Shown here: in pieces, positions 10,301 to 20,665 of the stretch
Layout of the letters: the number at the start of each line of letters is the position of its first letter
How positions within the stretch are numbered: the stretch's first letter is position 1
Assembly: GCF_017355985.1 (NCBI RefSeq)
Contig: NZ_JAFIQU010000021.1
Coordinates: 33,618 to 97,617, forward strand
DNA from: Arenibaculum pallidiluteum
GTDB lineage: Bacteria; Pseudomonadota; Alphaproteobacteria; Azospirillales; Azospirillaceae
Length of the DNA: 64,000 nt
Direction of reading: 5' to 3'
Position numbers and translations under genes: made by a program
The notes under the pieces: generated by a model
Seen by the model: only the letters and a program-made list of their open reading frames with translations
What the model was told of the DNA's origin: nothing
The model's database searches: none

Positions 10301-10771
10301 ATGGACTTCCGCATCAGGGGGCTGCAGGCCGGCCCCTTCCTGCCGCTCTTCGCCCTGGACGAGGTGCGCCTCGCCGAAATGGGGGCGCAACGCGTCACCG
10401 CCGAGGATAGCCGCGGCTACCCCTGCCGGATCAGCCTGCGCGACGCCGCGCCCGGGGAGACCCTGATCCTGCTGCCCTACCAGCACCAGCCCGCGGCCTC
10501 GCCCTACCGGGCCTCGGGGCCGATCTTCGTGCGCGAGGCCGCGCGCGAGACCTACGACCGCGTGAACGCGGTTCCCGAGCAGATGCGCCGGCGCCTCGTA
10601 TCGCTGCGGGCCTATGACGGGCGCGACTGGATCATCGACGCCGACGTGGTGGAGGGGGCGCGGGTCGAGACGTTGATCGCCCGGCTTCTCGCCGACCCGC
10701 GCACCGCCTACATGCACGCCCACTGGGCGCGGTACGGATGCTATGCCTGCCGCATCGACCGCGCTGCATGA
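10301..10771 (+). CDS. DUF1203 family protein
   Basis: Conserved protein of unknown biochemical role, 156 residues. It starts MDFRIRGLQAGPFLPLFALD and contains the family blocks YPCRISLRDAAPGE, LILLPYQHQPAASPYRASGP, VPEQMRRRLVSLRAYD, and YMHAHWARYGCYACRIDRA at the end. There is no signal peptide or membrane segment. The ATG at 10301 has a GGAGGACA ribosome binding site. It lies 93 bases after dapB on the same strand and may be read through from it. It converges on the Ada-like gene with 21 bases between the stops. Confidence 0.85.
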   Translation: MDFRIRGLQAGPFLPLFALDEVRLAEMGAQRVTAEDSRGYPCRISLRDAAPGETLILLPYQHQPAASPYRASGPIFVREAARETYDRVNAVPEQMRRRLVSLRAYDGRDWIIDADVVEGARVETLIARLLADPRTAYMHAHWARYGCYACRIDRAA

Positions 10772-10792
10772 CGACCTGAAGGACGCGCCGGG

Positions 10793-11653
10793 TCAGGCGC
10801 GGCGGGCGGCCTCCAGGGCCAGCATCGCCCGCTTGGTCCCGGCGCCCCAGCGGTAGTTGTGAACGGCGCCGCTCTGCAGGATCACGCGGTGGCAGGGGAT
10901 CAGCCAGGACACCGGGTTGCGGCCCACGGCGGCGCCGACGGCGCGGCCCGCCTGCGGGCTTCCGATCTCGCGGGCGAGGGCGCCGTAGCTCGTGCAACTC
11001 CCCGGCGGGATCCGCAGCAGTGCCTCCCAGACCTTCAGCTGGAACGGCGTGCCGCGCAGCAGGACGGGCAGGGGGCCCGGGGCGCCCTGCAGCGCGAAGG
11101 CCCTTGCCGCCGCCTCGGCCACCGCGCCGGGATCCTCGACCAGGCGAGCCGCCGGGTACTGCCCGGCCATCTCCGCCAGGGCGCGGCCGGTGCCCGCCTC
11201 GCCGAGGAAGGCCAGCCAGCACAGACCGCGCTCGGTGAGCCCGATCAGCGCCGGGCCGAAGGGGCTGTCCTGGACGCCCCAGCGGATCGTCAGCCCGGCC
11301 CCGGCCGCCTTGTAGTCCCCGGGGGTCATGGCCTCCCAGGTCACGAACAGGTCGTGGAGCCGGCCTGGCCCCGACAGGCCGACCTCGAGCGCGGTGTCGA
11401 GCAGGCTCGCCTGCTCGTCCAGCATCGTCTTGGCGCGGCCGAGCGTCACGAACTGGCCGAAGCGCTTCGGGCTGACGCCGGCCCAGCGCGTGAAGAGCCG
11501 CTGGAAGTGGAAAGGGCTGAGCCCGGCGGCCGAGGCCGCGTCGTCGAGGGACGGCTGGTCCTCGGCATGCTCGACGAGGTAGCGCAGCGCGCGGCCGATG
11601 GCACGGTAGGACGAGGCCTGGTCGGGCTCGAAGGGAAGGGTCTCTGCGGCCAT
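10793..11653 (-). CDS. Ada-like AraC regulator / methylated-DNA-protein-cysteine methyltransferase
   Basis: Repairs O6-alkylguanine by suicide transfer to a cysteine and is probably also a transcription factor. Of 286 residues, 15-115 form an AraC-type helix-turn-helix region (LDDAASAAGLSPFHFQRLF). Residues 120-285 are the MGMT fold, with FQLKVWEALLRIPPGSCTSY and the active-site motif WLIPCHRVI, in which Cys254 is the acceptor. The N-terminal zinc/phosphotriester domain of E. coli Ada is absent, so methyl-phosphotriester sensing through that domain is not expected. The start at 11653 gives MAAETLPFEPDQASSY. It is a single gene, convergent with DUF1203. Confidence 0.92.
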   Translation of the reverse strand: MAAETLPFEPDQASSYRAIGRALRYLVEHAEDQPSLDDAASAAGLSPFHFQRLFTRWAGVSPKRFGQFVTLGRAKTMLDEQASLLDTALEVGLSGPGRLHDLFVTWEAMTPGDYKAAGAGLTIRWGVQDSPFGPALIGLTERGLCWLAFLGEAGTGRALAEMAGQYPAARLVEDPGAVAEAAARAFALQGAPGPLPVLLRGTPFQLKVWEALLRIPPGSCTSYGALAREIGSPQAGRAVGAAVGRNPVSWLIPCHRVILQSGAVHNYRWGAGTKRAMLALEAARRA

Positions 11654-11767
11654 GATGGCTGTCCTCGCAAATGGTCGGCCGCCAGCTTGCCGCTGCGCGC
11701 GCGGCCGCCCAACCCGTTTCTTGCGGGCATTCGGGGCGGTGGGCCGGCGCGACCGCCGGCCCGCGGC

Positions 11768-12268
11768 TCAGGTCAGGAGCGGGCTGCGCATGCGGTCGAG
11801 CGCAGCGCGCAGCGCGCGGGCGAAGTCCAGCCGCTCCTCCGGCGACAGGAAGGACCCCACCACCAGGTGGCGGCCGTGGCTGCTCAGCAGGACCTGGCTG
11901 TCGTGCTCGGGCGGGTCGTCCATGCTGACGCGCAGCCAATGGGGCTGGAACTGCCAGGTGCGCCCATGGCCCCGGTGATCGATGCGCTGGACCGTCAGCG
12001 CCCGCTCGGTCAGGCGCACGCGCTCGTGCAGGCGTGCGCGGCCGTAATTGATGCGGAAGGCCAGCCAGACCAGCAGGACGTCCAGCCCCAGGAGGCCGAA
12101 GACCGGCCAGGCTCCGATCATCAGGAAGGCGCTGCCCAGCACCAGCGAGACGCCGCCGAGGCACGCCATCAGGATCCCGAAGCCGCGCGGGCTCAGGCTC
12201 CGGTTGGGGTGCAGCACGGCATCGAAGAGGACCGGGTCCTCGCCGGCGGCTGGGACGGGCTCGATCAT
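11768..12268 (-). CDS. DUF2244 membrane protein
   Basis: Integral membrane protein of 166 residues. The N-terminal tail carries HPNRSLSPRGFGILM, and two adjacent membrane helices follow (about residues 31-53 and 56-70, GLLGLDVLLVWLAFRINY). The cytoplasmic beta-rich domain (LTERALTVQRIDHRG, WQFQPHWLRVSMDD) ends with LSPEERLDFARALRAAL. This is the standard DUF2244 layout. In alphaproteobacteria it commonly sits next to nth, as here (divergent, 125 bases apart). Function is unknown. Confidence 0.88.
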   Translation of the reverse strand: MIEPVPAAGEDPVLFDAVLHPNRSLSPRGFGILMACLGGVSLVLGSAFLMIGAWPVFGLLGLDVLLVWLAFRINYGRARLHERVRLTERALTVQRIDHRGHGRTWQFQPHWLRVSMDDPPEHDSQVLLSSHGRHLVVGSFLSPEERLDFARALRAALDRMRSPLLT

Positions 12269-12393
12269 CCGAATAAGCTAAGTACGTCCCGGCCCGGCAG
12301 CAAGCGTCGCGCCGTTGCCTGGCCGTTCCCGGGCCTTTCTCGGCGCCGCCGGCGCTGCTACCGTCCCGGACGCGACGCCCCCACGACGGTCCC

Positions 12394-13062
12394 ATGACGC
12401 CCCAGGACATCGACGCCTTCTTCGCCCGCTTGGCCGCCCGCGATCCCGAGCCGCGGTCAGAGCTGTCCTACGTGAACCCCTACACGCTTCTGGTCGCCGT
12501 GGTGCTGTCCGCCCAGGCGACGGATGCCGGCGTGAACCGGGCGACGGGGCCGCTCTTCGCCAAGGTCACGACGCCCGCCGGGATGCTGGCCCTGGGCGAG
12601 GAGGCGCTGCGTGAGCACATCAAGACGATCGGCCTATTCAACACCAAGGCCAAGAACGTGATGGCGCTGTCCGAGATCCTGGTGCGCGAGCATGGCGGCG
12701 CGGTGCCGCGCGACCGCGAGAGCCTGGAGCGCCTGCCCGGCGTCGGGCGCAAGACCGCCAACGTCGTGCTGAACGTCGCCTTCGGCGAGCCGACGATCGC
12801 CGTCGACACGCACATCTTCAGGGTCGCCAACCGGACGGGCATGGCGCCGGGCCGCACCCCCGAGGAGGTCGAGCGCGGCCTGCTGCAGGTGGTCCCCGAG
12901 GCATGGCGGCTGCACGCCCATCACTGGCTGATCCTGCACGGCCGCTACATCTGCAAGGCACGCCGCCCGGATTGCTTCCGATGCCCGGTGCACGACCTCT
13001 GCGCCTATCCCGACAAGACACCGGGCCCTCCGGCGCCGGCAGGTCCCGTCCCGGTCCTCTGA
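12394..13062 (+). CDS. nth: Endonuclease III
   Basis: Base-excision repair DNA glycosylase/AP lyase that removes oxidised pyrimidines. It has 222 residues. The helix-hairpin-helix LERLPGVGRKTANVVLNVAF contains catalytic Lys120, and Asp138 lies in IAVDTHIFRVANR. The [4Fe-4S] cluster motif C-x6-C-x2-C-x5-C is intact at Cys187, Cys194, Cys197 and Cys203. ATG 12394 is the only good start. A strong terminator follows at 13079-13112. All catalytic features are present. Confidence 0.98.
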   Translation: MTPQDIDAFFARLAARDPEPRSELSYVNPYTLLVAVVLSAQATDAGVNRATGPLFAKVTTPAGMLALGEEALREHIKTIGLFNTKAKNVMALSEILVREHGGAVPRDRESLERLPGVGRKTANVVLNVAFGEPTIAVDTHIFRVANRTGMAPGRTPEEVERGLLQVVPEAWRLHAHHWLILHGRYICKARRPDCFRCPVHDLCAYPDKTPGPPAPAGPVPVL

Positions 13063-13078
13063 CCGGCCCCGAAAAGAC

Positions 13079-13112
13079 GATCCCCGCCCGGCGGGCCGGG
13101 CGGGGATCATTG
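13079..13112 (+). terminator. Terminator between nth and the bactofilin gene
   Basis: A perfect 13-bp stem (13079-13091 / 13096-13108, GATCCCCGCCCGG) has a 4-base loop and is followed by ATTGGTCC. It lies between convergent genes and probably serves both. Confidence 0.8.
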
Positions 13113-13163
13113 GTCCTCGTTCCTCCGGCGGCCCAGGAGCGGGACCGCCGGCGGCGAGCGCGG

Positions 13164-13865
13164 TCAGGCGTTGGTGCCGTCCGCCAGAACCGACACGAAG
13201 GGCGCGGCCGGAGCCGCGGCCGGGGCGGCCGGGACCGCCTTGGGGGCCGAGCCGGCCTCGATCACCTGGATGTCGCCCTTGAGGCGGCCGCCGGCCTCGA
13301 CCTCGAGCTCGCCATAGCGGATCGAGCCGTTGATCCGGCCGCTGCTGCGGACCCTCAGGCGGCCGCGCACGGTGATGTCGCCCTCGAACCGGCCGGCGAT
13401 GTCCGCCTCGTCGATCTCGACGCTGCCCTTGAAGAGGCCGGTCTCGGCGATCTCGATGCTGCGGCCGTCCTTGAGGCGCGCCTCGACGGTGCCCTCGACC
13501 ACCAGCACGTCGCAGGCGGCGATCTCGCCGGACAGCGAGATGTCGCGGCCGACGATCAGCTTGCGCGTGTCCGTGGCCTGGCCCGGCAGCGAGCCCGGGC
13601 CGTCAAGGCCGGCCCGGCGCGGCGGCGTGCCGGGGATGTCCACCACGCGGCGGGGAACCTCCGGCTGCTTCAGGCTGCTCGGGGCGGTCGGGGCAGGCGG
13701 GGCGGGCGGCTTGCTGATCGGGTTCATCTCGGGTCCCTTGTCGGCGAACGGGCTGCGCGGCGTCGGCTCGGAGGCCAGGCTATCGGTCTTGATGGGCATA
13801 TCGATCGGCCCCGGACGGTCGGGCCCGACTGACGGCCCGGCAGGCGGGTTCTTGCGGAACAACAT
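13164..13865 (-). CDS. Bactofilin (polymer-forming cytoskeletal protein)
   Basis: Self-assembling beta-helix scaffold protein of the DUF583 family, 233 residues. Long disordered Pro-rich arms surround a central repeat core from about residue 95 to 205. The core shows the regular hydrophobic beta-helix pattern: KLIVGRDISLSGEIAACDVL, VVEGTVEARLKDGRSIEI, GSVEIDEADIAGRFEGDITV, GSIRYGELEVEAGGRLKGDI. Bactofilins position cell-wall enzymes or stalk and polar structures. ATG 13865 has GGAGG upstream. It lies 67 bases downstream of the EI24 gene in the same direction, possibly co-transcribed. Confidence 0.92.
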   Translation of the reverse strand: MLFRKNPPAGPSVGPDRPGPIDMPIKTDSLASEPTPRSPFADKGPEMNPISKPPAPPAPTAPSSLKQPEVPRRVVDIPGTPPRRAGLDGPGSLPGQATDTRKLIVGRDISLSGEIAACDVLVVEGTVEARLKDGRSIEIAETGLFKGSVEIDEADIAGRFEGDITVRGRLRVRSSGRINGSIRYGELEVEAGGRLKGDIQVIEAGSAPKAVPAAPAAAPAAPFVSVLADGTNA

Positions 13866-13932
13866 CGGCTCAGGCCTCCATTCGGTGCGGCTGCGGCGAC
13901 GAGTACATTAGGCCGCCATGGTTAACGCACAC

Positions 13933-14616
13933 TTACCATGAACCCGAAGCCCTTTGCCGCTCCTTTAGGCCGTGGAAAACATGGGTCATGAAGGCAGTGC
14001 CCACGACGGGAACCAGCAGGTTCAGCAGGGGCAGCGTCGACAGGAAGGCGACGGCCATGCCGCCCAGCAGCAGCCTGACCCCGTATGCCCGCCGCATCAG
14101 CCTTGCGCGCGCCGGTTCCAGGCGCCGGAAGGCCACGGCCTCGAAGTACTCGCGCCCCAGCAGGTAGCCGTTCAGGAGGTAGAAGACGAAGGGCGCCAGG
14201 GGCGGCATCGCCAGATAGACGGGCAGCGCCACGAGGTTCAGCGCCGCGACCACCAGGAAGAAGCGCAGGGCCAGCCAGGCCTGCTCGCCCAGCCCCTGCT
14301 CGCGCGGGGGCGGCAGGCCGGGATAGTGCCGCCGCTCCACCGCCGTGACGATGCCGTCCACCAGCAGGCCCGAGATCGAGACCACCACGGCCGGAAACAG
14401 GATCCAGGCCAGCACCAGGACGCCGACCCCGCCCAGCACCTCGATCAGGGCGTCGAGCCAGCCGATGCCGGTGATCCCGATATGGGCGAAGGTCCAGCCC
14501 AGCCCCGTGGCGACCGCGAGGAAAAGCAGCAGCGCGCCCAGGATCCCCAGCCAGAGGACGCGGCGGACGGCGCCGTCGGAGAGCTGCGCGAAGGCGAGAA
14601 AGAGCGCTCTGATCAT
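13933..14616 (-). CDS. EI24 domain (CysZ-like) membrane protein
   Basis: Polytopic inner-membrane protein of 227 residues with about five hydrophobic segments: ILGALLLFLAVATGLGWTF, VGVLVLAWILFPAVVVSISG, ALRFFLVVAALNLVALPVYL, LAPFVFYLLNGYLLGREYFE and a C-terminal pair. The motif NGYLLGREYFEAVAFRRLE is characteristic of the EI24/CysZ family. CysZ transports sulfate, but no cys genes lie nearby, so the substrate is unknown. The start at 14616 follows an excellent AAAGAGGG ribosome binding site; the 20 codons upstream are rejected for lack of one. Confidence 0.87.
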   Translation of the reverse strand: MIRALFLAFAQLSDGAVRRVLWLGILGALLLFLAVATGLGWTFAHIGITGIGWLDALIEVLGGVGVLVLAWILFPAVVVSISGLLVDGIVTAVERRHYPGLPPPREQGLGEQAWLALRFFLVVAALNLVALPVYLAMPPLAPFVFYLLNGYLLGREYFEAVAFRRLEPARARLMRRAYGVRLLLGGMAVAFLSTLPLLNLLVPVVGTAFMTHVFHGLKERQRASGSW

Positions 14617-14692
14617 CCCTCTTTGTAGCGCATGGGCCGCCATCCGGCAGCCCTTCCGGGCTTCGCCCGGCCGCATCTGCCAGAATCGTGGC

Positions 14693-14720
14693 TTGTCGGC
14701 CCGGACGGCGCGGCTATAGT
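14693..14720 (+). promoter_or_regulatory. Promoter of the PfkB-family kinase gene
   Basis: TTGTCG (14693-14698), 16 bases, TATAGT (14715-14720), 33 bases before the ATG at 14754. Confidence 0.55.
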
Positions 14721-14753
14721 CCCGCGCGCCCCCACCTTGAACGGAACCGCTTC

Positions 14754-15746
14754 ATGACCCAGGCCGCCCTCGACGTCGTCGGCATCGGCAACGCCATCGT
14801 CGACGTGATCGCCAAAGCGGACGACGCCTTCCTGGCGGCGAACGGCATCGAGAAGGGCGCCATGACCCTGATCGACACGGCCCGCGCCGAGGAGCTCTAC
14901 GGCCGCATGGGTCCCGGCATCGAGATGTCGGGCGGCTCCGCCGCCAACACGATGGCGGGCATCGCCTCGCTGGGCGGCAAGGGGGCCTATATCGGCAAGG
15001 TGCGCGACGACCAGCTCGGTACCGTGTTCCGCCACGACATCAGCGCGATCGGCGTTCGGTTCGAAACGCCGGCCTCGAATTCCGGGGCGCCCACGGCGCG
15101 CTGCCTGATCCTCGTCACGCCGGATGCCCAGCGCAGCATGAACACCTATCTCGGTGCCTGCGTCGAGCTCGGCCCCGAGGACATCGACGCCGCGCTGATC
15201 CAGTCGGCCCAGGTCACCTACATGGAAGGCTACCTGTTCGATCCGCCGCGCGCGAAGGAGGCCTTCCGCAAGGCCGCGGACCTGGCCCATGCCGCCGGGC
15301 GCAAGGTCTCGCTCACCCTGTCCGACAGCTTCTGCGTCGGGCGCTACCGGGACGAGTTCGCCGATCTCGTCGACCGCCGGATCGATATCCTGTTCGGCAA
15401 CGAGCACGAGGTGAAGTCGCTCTACCAGGTCGACGACTTCGACGCGGCGGTGGCCGCCGTGCGTGGACGCTGCGAGATCGCCGTGCTGACGCGCAGCGAG
15501 AAGGGATCGGTGGTGGTCACCCGCGATGCCGTGCAGGCGATCCCGGCCGAGCCGGTGAGCAAGCTCGTCGACACGACGGGGGCGGGCGACCTCTTCGCAG
15601 CCGGGTTCCTGCACGGCTACACCACGGGGCGCGACCTGGCGACCTGCGCCCGCATCGGCGCCATCGCGGCCGCCGAGGTGATCTCCCACATCGGCGCGCG
15701 GCCGGACGCCTCGCTGGCGGAGCTCGTCCGCGCGCGGCTCGGCTGA
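14754..15746 (+). CDS. PfkB-family sugar/adenosine kinase
   Basis: ATP-dependent kinase of the ribokinase family, 330 residues, most like bacterial adenosine-kinase-type members. The N-terminal block is LDVVGIGNAIVDVIAKADD. The first PfkB signature is GGSAANTMAGIASLGGKGAY, and the second, with the catalytic Asp and anion hole, is DTTGAGDLFAAGFLHGYTTG. The lid insert APTARCLILVTPDAQRSMNT matches adenosine/inosine-type kinases rather than fructokinases; the substrate remains inferred. The ATG at 14754 follows a promoter at 14693-14720. It is 19 bases upstream of the pseudouridine synthase and probably in one transcript with it. Confidence 0.9.
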   Translation: MTQAALDVVGIGNAIVDVIAKADDAFLAANGIEKGAMTLIDTARAEELYGRMGPGIEMSGGSAANTMAGIASLGGKGAYIGKVRDDQLGTVFRHDISAIGVRFETPASNSGAPTARCLILVTPDAQRSMNTYLGACVELGPEDIDAALIQSAQVTYMEGYLFDPPRAKEAFRKAADLAHAAGRKVSLTLSDSFCVGRYRDEFADLVDRRIDILFGNEHEVKSLYQVDDFDAAVAAVRGRCEIAVLTRSEKGSVVVTRDAVQAIPAEPVSKLVDTTGAGDLFAAGFLHGYTTGRDLATCARIGAIAAAEVISHIGARPDASLAELVRARLG

Positions 15747-15765
15747 GCGCGGGCCGCAGCCACCC

Positions 15766-16476
15766 TTGCCCCTGACGCCCGAGGACATCCGGGACCGCGT
15801 CCTTCACCTGGACGCGGACATGCTGGTCCTGGACAAGCCCTCGGGCCTGCCCGTCCATGCCGGCACGAAGATCCAGCAGCACCTCGAGGAGCTGCTGGAC
15901 CTCGTCCGCTTCGGCCTTGAGGCGCCGCCGCGCCTCGCCCACCGGCTGGACAAGGACACCAGCGGCTGCCTCGTCCTCGGACGCACCGACGCGGCGCTGT
16001 CCGCACTCGGCCGCCTTTTCAAGGGCAACCGGGTCGAGAAGGTCTACTGGGCCCTCGTCCTGGGCGATCCGCCGCAGGCCGAGGGGCGGATCGACCTGCC
16101 GCTGCTGAAGGTCGCGGGGCCCACCGGCGCCATGGTCGAGGTGCGGCCGGAGGGCCGGGCGGCGGTCACGGACTACCGCGTGCTGGCCAGGAGCGGGGGT
16201 CGCGCCTGGCTGGAGCTGCGGCCCGGCACCGGCCGCACCCACCAGCTCCGCGCCCATTGCCGCGCCATGGGCACGCCGATCCTGGGAGATCCCATCTACG
16301 GGCCCGAACGCCCGGCGCCATGTCCGCTGCACCTCCATGCCAGGGCCGTTCGCCTGCGGCTCCGGCCGGAGTCCGGCCCCGTGACCGTCCGCGCGCCGCT
16401 GCCGCCCCACATGGCGCAGAGCTTCGCCGCCCTCGGCTGGGATCCCGCCGCAGCGCCCGATCCCTTCCCCGGTTAG
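15766..16476 (+). CDS. RluA-family RNA pseudouridine synthase
   Basis: Isomerises uridine to pseudouridine in rRNA or tRNA. The 236 residues comprise the catalytic domain only; there is no S4 domain, so it is a short RluA/TruC-like form whose target is not evident. The signature LAHRLDKDTSGCLVLGRT contains the catalytic Asp62. LVLDKPSGLPVHAGT and LRPGTGRTHQLRAHCRAMG are the other conserved blocks. The start is TTG at 15766, since no ATG or GTG in frame precedes the conserved region. It lies 19 bases after the kinase gene. It converges on pabC with four bases between the stops. Confidence 0.92.
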   Translation: MPLTPEDIRDRVLHLDADMLVLDKPSGLPVHAGTKIQQHLEELLDLVRFGLEAPPRLAHRLDKDTSGCLVLGRTDAALSALGRLFKGNRVEKVYWALVLGDPPQAEGRIDLPLLKVAGPTGAMVEVRPEGRAAVTDYRVLARSGGRAWLELRPGTGRTHQLRAHCRAMGTPILGDPIYGPERPAPCPLHLHARAVRLRLRPESGPVTVRAPLPPHMAQSFAALGWDPAAAPDPFPG

Positions 16477-16480
16477 CGCG

Positions 16481-17274
16481 TCACGTCGCCAGCGCGGCCG
16501 CCATGGAGCCCGGGCCGCCGTCGCCCACGGGGCGGCCGTCCACCGCCACGACAGGGCGAATCGACAGGCTGCTGGTCAGCACGATCTCGGTGGCGCGCGC
16601 GAGGTCCGAAAGCGCGACCGGCCGCTCCACGGCACCGAGCCGTGCGATCGCCTCGGCCCGCGCGATGCCGGGCAGCGCGCCCTCCTCGACCGGCGGCGTC
16701 ACGGGGCGGCCGTCGATCACGGCGAAAAGGTTGGCGGCCGTCGCCTCGGCCAGCCGGCCCGCCCCGTTCAGCATCAGCGCGTCGTCGGCGCCGCGCCGCG
16801 CGGCCTCCTGCCGGGCCATGACGCCGTCGAGGTAGTTCAGCGTCTTCAGGCGCGAGAGCGGCGAGCGCTCGTTCCGGCGGGTCACGGTGGCGACCACAAC
16901 CCGGGCCGGCGGCAGGGACGGGCCCGCCGGTGCCGCCGTGGCGAGCACCGTCGGCCGCGGGGTGCCCGGGGGCAGCAGGCCGCGCGGACCCGGCCCGCGG
17001 GTCAGCGTCAGCCGCAGCGACCCGCTGCCGATCCGGGCCGCGCCGGCGAGGCCGGCCAGCGCCGAGGCCAGGGCGTCGTCGCCATAGGGCAGGGGGATCT
17101 CCAGCACCGCGGCGCCGGCGCGCAGCCGCGCCAGATGGGCCGCCAGACGGTCGGGGCGGCCGTCCAGCACCCGGATCGTCTCGAAGAGCCCGTCGCCCAG
17201 CAGAAAGCCGCGGTCGGCAGGGTCGATGCGCGCCGCGGCGGCATCCAGCAGCGCGCCGTCGAGCCAGACCGGCG

Positions 17275-17278
<4 letters not shown>
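16481..17278 (-). CDS. pabC: Aminodeoxychorismate lyase / class IV aminotransferase
   Basis: PLP enzyme that releases p-aminobenzoate and pyruvate from 4-amino-4-deoxychorismate for folate synthesis. The 265 residues include DRGFLLGDGLFETIRVLDGR and the PLP-lysine block LSRLKTLNYLDGVMARQEA (Lys145). The loops DDALMLNGAGRLAEATAANL and EIVLTSSLSIRPVVAVDGR follow. The start is GTG at 17278, overlapping the pabB stop as GTGA, so translation is coupled. D-amino-acid or branched-chain transaminases share the fold, but position directly after pabB makes pabC the best call. Confidence 0.92.
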
Positions 17279-18635
<1,357 letters not shown>

Positions 18636-18639
<4 letters not shown>

Positions 18640-20456
18640 GGCCGGGACCACCAGGTCTCGACCGCGAATCCGTAGAGCGGCACGGTCCGCGGGCGGCGGA
18701 GGCTGTCGCGATAGGCCACGCGGTCCTCGGGCAGGTGATACAGCGGGATCAAGTAATGGCCCCACATCACGGCCCTGTCGAGGGCGCGGGCGCCAGCGAC
18801 CAGCTCGGCGCGGGTGCGTGCCGTCGCGAGCCCGGCCGCCAGCGCGTCGACGGCAGGGCTGCGGATCCCCGCGAGGTTCCGGCCTCCGGGCGCATCGGCC
18901 GCCGCGGCCGACCAGTAGGAAAGCTGCTCGTTGCCCGGCGACAGGGTGGAGCCCCACCGGCCGATGGTCATGTCGAAGTCGAAGGCTGCCGCCCGGGCCT
19001 GGTACTGGGCGCTGTCGACGGTGCGCACCCGGGCGGCGACGCCAAGCCGGTCCAGGCCGCGGGCGAATTCCAGCGCGACCTTCTCGTCCGCGGGATCGGC
19101 CAGAAGGATCTCGAAGGACAGCGGCGTGCCCGCCGGGTCCAGGCGCCGGCCGTCACGGACCTCCCAGCCCGCCGCGCGCAGCAGCCGGTCCGCCTCGCGC
19201 AGGTTGGCGCGATGTCCCGCGGGGCCGCTGCCGTCGGTGCGCGGCGGTGCGAAGGGCCGCTCGAACAGGTCCGGCGGCAGGACCGCGCGCCAGGGATCGA
19301 GCAGCCGCAGCTCCGCCGCGTCCGGAGCCGCGGCGGCGGCAAGCTCCGAATTCGGGAAGAGGCTGGCCGTGCGCCGGTAGGCGCCCCGGAACAGCGTACG
19401 GTTGATCCATTCGAAGTCGAAGGCGAAGCCCAGCGCCTCGCGCAGGCGGATGTCGCCGAAGAGCGGCCGGCGGGTGTTGAAGACGAAGCCGCGCAGAGGC
19501 TCGGTCCGCCCATGGGGCAGAGCCTCGCGGCGGATGCGTCCGGCCCGCAGCGCGGGCCCCTCATAGGCGCCGGCCCAGCGGACGGGGTCCGTCTCGCGCC
19601 GGAAGTCGACCTGGCCCGCCAGGAACGCTTCCAGCGCCACATGCTCGTCCCGGTAGACGTCGTAGCGGACCCGGTCGAAATTGTGCTGCCCGCGGCCGAT
19701 CGCGAGCCCGCGGCCCCACCAGCCCGGCACCCGCGCATAGGTGACGCTGCGGCCGGGCTCCGCCGCCTCGACCCGGTAGGGCCCGCTGCCCAGCGGCGGA
19801 TCGAGCGTCGTCTCGTCGAATCGTCGCCCCTCCCAATGGTGGCGCGGCAGGATCGGCATCAGCCCCATGATCAGCGGCAGCTCGCGATCCTCGCCCTGGC
19901 CGAAGCCGAAGCGCAGGCTGCGCGGGCCCGAGGGCCCGGCGTCCCGCACGCGGGCGTAGCTCAGCCGCGGCCCCGGCCGGCCATGGTCCCGCAGGACCCG
20001 CCAGGAGAACAGGACATCCTCGACCGTCACCGGCAGGCCGTCGTGCCAGCGCGCGCCGGGCCGCAGCGTGAACTCGACCCAGGAGCGGTCCTCGGGCGTC
20101 CGCAGCGTCTCGGCCAGAAGGCCGTAGAGGCTGAACGGCTCGTCCAGGCTGCGGCCGAGCAGCGTCTCGTATGTCAGGCTCAGGCCCGGCGCGGGCCGGC
20201 CGCGCGGGATGTGCGGGTGCAGGCTGTCGAAGCCGGCCGTCACGGCCATGCGCAGCGTCCCGCCTTGGGGCGCCTCGGGATCGACATAGCGGAAATGGGC
20301 GAAGCCCGGGCCGTAGGCGGGCTCGCCGTGCATGGCGAGCCCGTGCCGCGGCGGCGGGTCGTCCGCTCCCGGCGCGCGGGCACGTGGCGCTGCGGCGGGC
20401 ACGAGCGTCGCGATCATCGCGGCCAGGAAGGAGCGCCGTCTCATGCGCGGGAACAT
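18636..20456 (-). CDS. Extracellular solute-binding protein family 5 (YejA-like), Tat-type signal
   Basis: Periplasmic peptide/oligopeptide-binding component of an ABC importer, 606 residues. The N-terminus RRRSFLAAMIATLVPAAAP resembles a twin-arginine signal. The mature part has HGLAMHGEPAYGPGFAHF and YVDPEAPQGGTLRMAVTAGF, followed by WVEFTLRPGARWHDGLPVTV and EDVLFSW, all typical of the YejA/SBP_bac_5 group. Permease and ATPase genes are absent; instead it is coupled by a stop/start overlap to pabB. Two ATGs (20456, 20444) are possible and neither has a strong ribosome binding site. Confidence 0.88.
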
Positions 20457-20560
20457 GTCGCCGGGCCCGTCCGTTCGCAAGCCAGGGCGGCGGGTGCGGG
20501 CGGCATCGCAGGCCGCCGGATGCGGCCGCCTCCCTTTGCTGCGACGCGTCAAGCGGAACG

Positions 20561-20589
20561 TTGGCGGGAACGGGCCTTTCCCCTAGACT
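20561..20589 (+). promoter_or_regulatory. Sigma-70 promoter of ppa
   Basis: TTGGCG (20561-20566), a 17-base spacer and TAGACT (20584-20589), 77 bases before the ppa ATG. Confidence 0.6.
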
Positions 20590-20665
20590 GCGCCGCGCTT
20601 CGGCGGTCCCGGCCATGCCTGCTTCGGACGCGACCGCCGCCCAGGGTGACAGAGGACCTCAGAAC

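Noticed and set aside
10632..12410. 592-residue minus-strand frame
   Set aside because: Out-of-frame translation of the Ada-like and DUF2244 genes; Pro/Arg-rich with no conserved block.
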